Under the pieces are notes generated by a model that made no database searches, was not told the origin of the DNA, and worked only from the letters and a program-made list of their open reading frames with translations. A stretch of DNA of 25,498 nt from Acidimicrobiales bacterium (GTDB lineage: Bacteria > Actinomycetota > Acidimicrobiia > Acidimicrobiales > JAKAVM01): the NCBI GenBank assembly GCA_027451785.1, contig DAIDIS010000175.1:1-25498 (forward strand), in the 5' to 3' direction. The translations under genes and the position numbers were made by a program. This document shows positions 23,282 to 25,498 of the stretch, piece by piece; the first letter of the stretch is position 1; each line of letters opens with the position of its first letter.

Positions 23282-23325
23282 TGGCAGTCCCAACGGGGTT
23301 CGAACCCGTGTCTCCACCTTGAGAG
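23282..23325 (-). other. tRNA 3'-end fragment, candidate attachment site
   Basis: On the - strand a complete T-arm (ACGGG, loop TTCGAAC, CCCGT at 23309-23293) is followed by TGGGACT, a G and CCA. This is the layout of acceptor strand, discriminator base and CCA end. Ahead of it TCTC-aaggtg-GAGA could be a long variable arm of tRNA-Ser type. The matching 5' acceptor strand (AGTCCCA) is not found in the preceding 90 bases, so it is a fragment, as left at an integration site. It lies about 145 bases from the integrase start. Confidence 0.6.
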
Positions 23326-23470
23326 TGCTGTCAGAAGCGTCCAGCCAGTGATTCCCAGTCTATTTGGGCAGCTCAGGAGGGGTGTGCCGTCCACGAAATC
23401 GGCCTGAATCCAGTCAATTTCGGGGCGGAGGCTGTAAAAAGGCTGTATTAATCTCGTAGTACGATTTAAC
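23317..23470. repeat. Long direct repeat, copy B
   Basis: Similar to copy A (20281-20430) over about 150 bases, in the same orientation. It is contiguous with the tRNA fragment. The start-to-start distance of the two copies is about 3.0 kb, enclosing the ribbon-helix-helix locus, the DUF433/DUF5615 locus, the integrase and its arm sites. The rest of 23137-23660 holds no gene that I can support. Confidence 0.7.
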
Positions 23471-23660
23471 TTCATGCATCGATTCCACGCAGACTCAGGC
23501 AGCCACATCAATACATTACTGATTCCCAAGGCCCTAATTCGACAGGGTTGAGTTGGGTCTGCTGCACGTTTACCTCGGCCGAATACCTTCCCCGGTCGCT
23601 TCTTGTCTGACATATTTCAATCCTCTCAAGGATCGAAGTAGTCACAGAACCCGGGGCGAG

Positions 23661-24827
23661 TCAAAAGTAACTGTAGGCGCTTCCCGCACCAGCACTACTC
23701 GCTCCGGCCGAATTGGTCACCGTAACTGGTACCTTGCCTGGAACACTTCGAGGAGCAAGCGCAATGATCAGGTCATCGGCAATCACCAAGTAAAGGCCAG
23801 ATTTGCCTCCGAACTTTACCGCCGTGGTGCCTGAGAAATTGCTTCCGAAGATGAATGCAATCCCCCCACCGTCTGCGGGTCCCATGTCCGGGAAGATGCT
23901 TGAGACTGTCGGGACATTGGTCGCCACCGTGTAGGTGAACTGGTCTGCCGAGCTGGTTGCACTCGTACCGGCTGGCGTCGTCACCGTGACATCAACAGCT
24001 CCGGCCCTGTTGGTGGAAGGCGAGATTGCGACGATTGAGGAATAGGAATCCACTGTGAAATAAGCGGCCTGTGTACCGAATCTCACACCTGTTGTGCCCG
24101 TGAATCCTGATCCCGTGATGGTCACTTGTGTGCGGCCGGAGGTGGGGCCGCTGGAAGGAGATATGCCCGTTATCGCAGATACAGCTTGAGCACTTGTGAC
24201 AGGTATCGAAAACACTTGAGCACCTGACGATGGCACACACGTAATTGCAAGTGGCGACGTTGGTCCTGCCCCATTCCTTAACGTCAAACTGAGACTGGTG
24301 TCTCCAACGGTGCCGACGATCGCACTAGCACTGGAGCTGGCAACAAAAGGACCAACCGACGCCAAGGCCGGAAACGAAACAGGTTCTCCAGTTGGTACTT
24401 CCGGCGAAACCATAGGGCCATACGGAGCCGCCCCAAGATCAATAGATGGCGGTGTTGCACCAGAAATATTCATCAGCATCTGGGTGATACTCACCGATAT
24501 CGTGTACGGACCCGGAAACGGCATACCCTCTAGCAATCCAGCCGTGGGAACATCAGCGGAAAACTGGACGTTGATAAGGCTCGCAGGTCCTCCAGCAGTA
24601 GCTGAGGTCGGGACAGTTCCAGCAATCGACAAATCGACCGTCATAGTCCCAACGACCGGAGCCTGGCACGACAATTGAACAGTCGAGCTAATTGAAGGGC
24701 CGTTGGTAGCACCAGATGCTTGAGACACGGTTGTCCCCATAGCCAATCCCGCTGTAAGCAAGAGACTTCCGGCCAGAAAGGCACCTGTCTTCATCGCCCG
24801 AAATACCATCAAATATCCCGCCTTCAT
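23661..24827 (-). CDS. Secreted protein with beta-rich module and two IPT/TIG repeats
   Basis: 388 residues, a smaller relative of the 1025-residue protein at 14844-17921. A signal peptide (MKTGAFLAGSLLLTAGLAMGTTVSQASGA) is followed by one copy of the same module (VQLSCQAPVVGT to ITCVPSSG, about residues 49-205, one cysteine at each end). Two TIG repeats (SAITGISPSSGPTSGRTQVTITGSGF and VSSIFPDMGPADGGG...GSNF) follow. The module contains SIDLGAAPYGP, which matches SIVDLGASPYGP in the second module of the larger protein. ATG 24827 is used; in-frame ATGs at 24809 and 24794 are equally possible starts for the signal peptide. No membrane anchor is seen. Function unknown, presumably cell-surface or extracellular. 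Confidence 0.85.
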   Translation of the reverse strand: MKAGYLMVFRAMKTGAFLAGSLLLTAGLAMGTTVSQASGATNGPSISSTVQLSCQAPVVGTMTVDLSIAGTVPTSATAGGPASLINVQFSADVPTAGLLEGMPFPGPYTISVSITQMLMNISGATPPSIDLGAAPYGPMVSPEVPTGEPVSFPALASVGPFVASSSASAIVGTVGDTSLSLTLRNGAGPTSPLAITCVPSSGAQVFSIPVTSAQAVSAITGISPSSGPTSGRTQVTITGSGFTGTTGVRFGTQAAYFTVDSYSSIVAISPSTNRAGAVDVTVTTPAGTSATSSADQFTYTVATNVPTVSSIFPDMGPADGGGIAFIFGSNFSGTTAVKFGGKSGLYLVIADDLIIALAPRSVPGKVPVTVTNSAGASSAGAGSAYSYF

Positions 24828-25056
24828 ATAGGCTAATTTTGCGGCGACTACCCTCGTAGACCATCGATTCCTTCGACCTCGATCCCAACGCTAACTTGCC
24901 ACTATTAGCACGTCAAGGGGATCATATGCGATCAGGGTCTTCCATATGTCTGCAGCCCGTTGCTCAAATGAATACGGGAGTTCAATCACCGCCTTTAGGA
25001 CGTCTATCCATGGACGAGTGGTACGGAACTATTGAAGCGCTCCAATTCCAAGATGA

Positions 25057-25498
25057 CTAGAGCCAATTGAGTCCACTCGCCGTGACTGGGCTGTCCACCG
25101 CAGTTGGAGGAGGAGTCGTGGAATCGTCCAGTTGCCCATATTGGTTCGATCCCCAGTCAGCGACATTGCCATTCGACAGCGACGCAATACCATTTTCTGA
25201 ACCAAGGGCGACTGCTTCAAGGCCAGAAACGTTACTCACCGTTTGAGGAGTAGCGGTCTGGCTCAGCTGAGAAGAGGTCTGGCCGTTGCCCAACTCGCCG
25301 TTGGAATTAGAACCCCAGGTTTCCAAGACACCGTTGTCGATAAGGTCCGAGGTGTTACCGCCAGCGAGTACTTGCGTGGCGGTAACCCCTGAAATTGCAT
25401 AGGGGATGTAGGTCTGGCTTACTACCTCGCCTAGCTGATCGGAGGTGCCATTCCCGAATGCATACACCGAACCATTGCTTCCAAGAACCAATGAATGA
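25057..25498 (-). CDS. RCC1-repeat protein, 5' part outside the window
   Basis: The frame is open to the window edge (HSLVLGSNGSVYAFGNG at the visible start), so only the C-terminal 147 or so residues are seen. Three RCC1/ATS1 blade motifs are visible: VYAFGNGTSDQLG, LETWGSNSNGELG and VADWGSNQYGQL. RCC1-like bacterial repeats fold as beta-propellers and are often secreted. The protein stops abruptly at ASGLNWL. Another frame right there reads IGSSHLGIGALQ, which resembles the strand that normally follows, so a small frameshift near the end is possible. Confidence 0.75.
   Translation of the reverse strand, partial: HSLVLGSNGSVYAFGNGTSDQLGEVVSQTYIPYAISGVTATQVLAGGNTSDLIDNGVLETWGSNSNGELGNGQTSSQLSQTATPQTVSNVSGLEAVALGSENGIASLSNGNVADWGSNQYGQLDDSTTPPPTAVDSPVTASGLNWL

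Noticed and set aside
23197..23613. 138-codon frame on the - strand across the tRNA fragment
   Set aside because: It reads through a tRNA T-arm (giving HGFEPRWDCQ, a usual artefact of translated tRNA) and the direct repeat. A weaker version of the same frame in copy A reflects the DNA repeat, not a conserved protein.
1..25498. CRISPR array or rRNA genes
   Set aside because: No regularly spaced identical repeats and no rRNA-like conserved stretches were seen. The repeats present are protein-coding TIG units, two long direct repeats and one heptamer cluster.

Overview
The window looks like an accessory stretch of an actinobacterial chromosome. Evidence is the moderately high GC, the many GTG and TTG starts with 4-base stop/start overlaps, the fused oligopeptide-type ABC ATPase, secreted IPT/TIG proteins of actinobacterial style, and an actinobacterial-type phage integrase. 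An Acidimicrobiia-like lineage is possible, but the sequence alone does not prove it.

Left edge (1-751, + strand): the 3' part of an ArsR-type repressor gene, translationally overlapped by a SRPBCC/AHSA1 protein gene.

Main system (13804 down to 811, - strand): one continuous operon that I read as a guanidine-sensing, import and mineralisation unit. It opens with a guanidine-I (ykkC subtype 1) riboswitch whose last aptamer strand is also the 5' half of a 15-bp terminator, which is the architecture of an ON switch. Then come a lipoprotein substrate-binding protein, a two-ATPase fusion, and two DppC/DppB-type permeases. These are followed by a ureohydrolase of the Ni-dependent guanidine hydrolase (GdmH) type rather than agmatinase, a metallo-beta-lactamase-fold hydrolase of unknown role, and a complete urease set ureA-ureB-ureC-ureF-ureG-ureD. 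The proposed flow is import of guanidine (or a precursor, or nickel), guanidine + water to urea + ammonia, then urea to ammonia and CO2. The metallo-beta-lactamase-fold protein and the ABC importer are the undescribed parts.

Middle (13984-18989): debris (an HTH remnant and two IS3-like transposase fragments), a 1025-residue secreted protein with seven IPT/TIG repeats and two copies of an N-terminal beta-rich module, and an ArfB-type ribosome-rescue hydrolase.

Right part (19421-23475): a decayed mobile island. It holds a TacA/TacT-like toxin-antitoxin pair that looks intact, a ribbon-helix-helix antitoxin with a frameshifted partner, a DUF433 antitoxin with a frameshifted DUF5615 toxin, and a tyrosine integrase interrupted by an amber codon. 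Next to the integrase lie arm-like ATGGACA repeats and a tRNA 3'-end fragment. Two roughly 150-bp direct repeats about 3 kb apart bracket most of this.

Right edge: a second, smaller secreted protein with the same beta-rich module plus two TIG repeats, and the C-terminal part of an RCC1-repeat protein that runs off the window.
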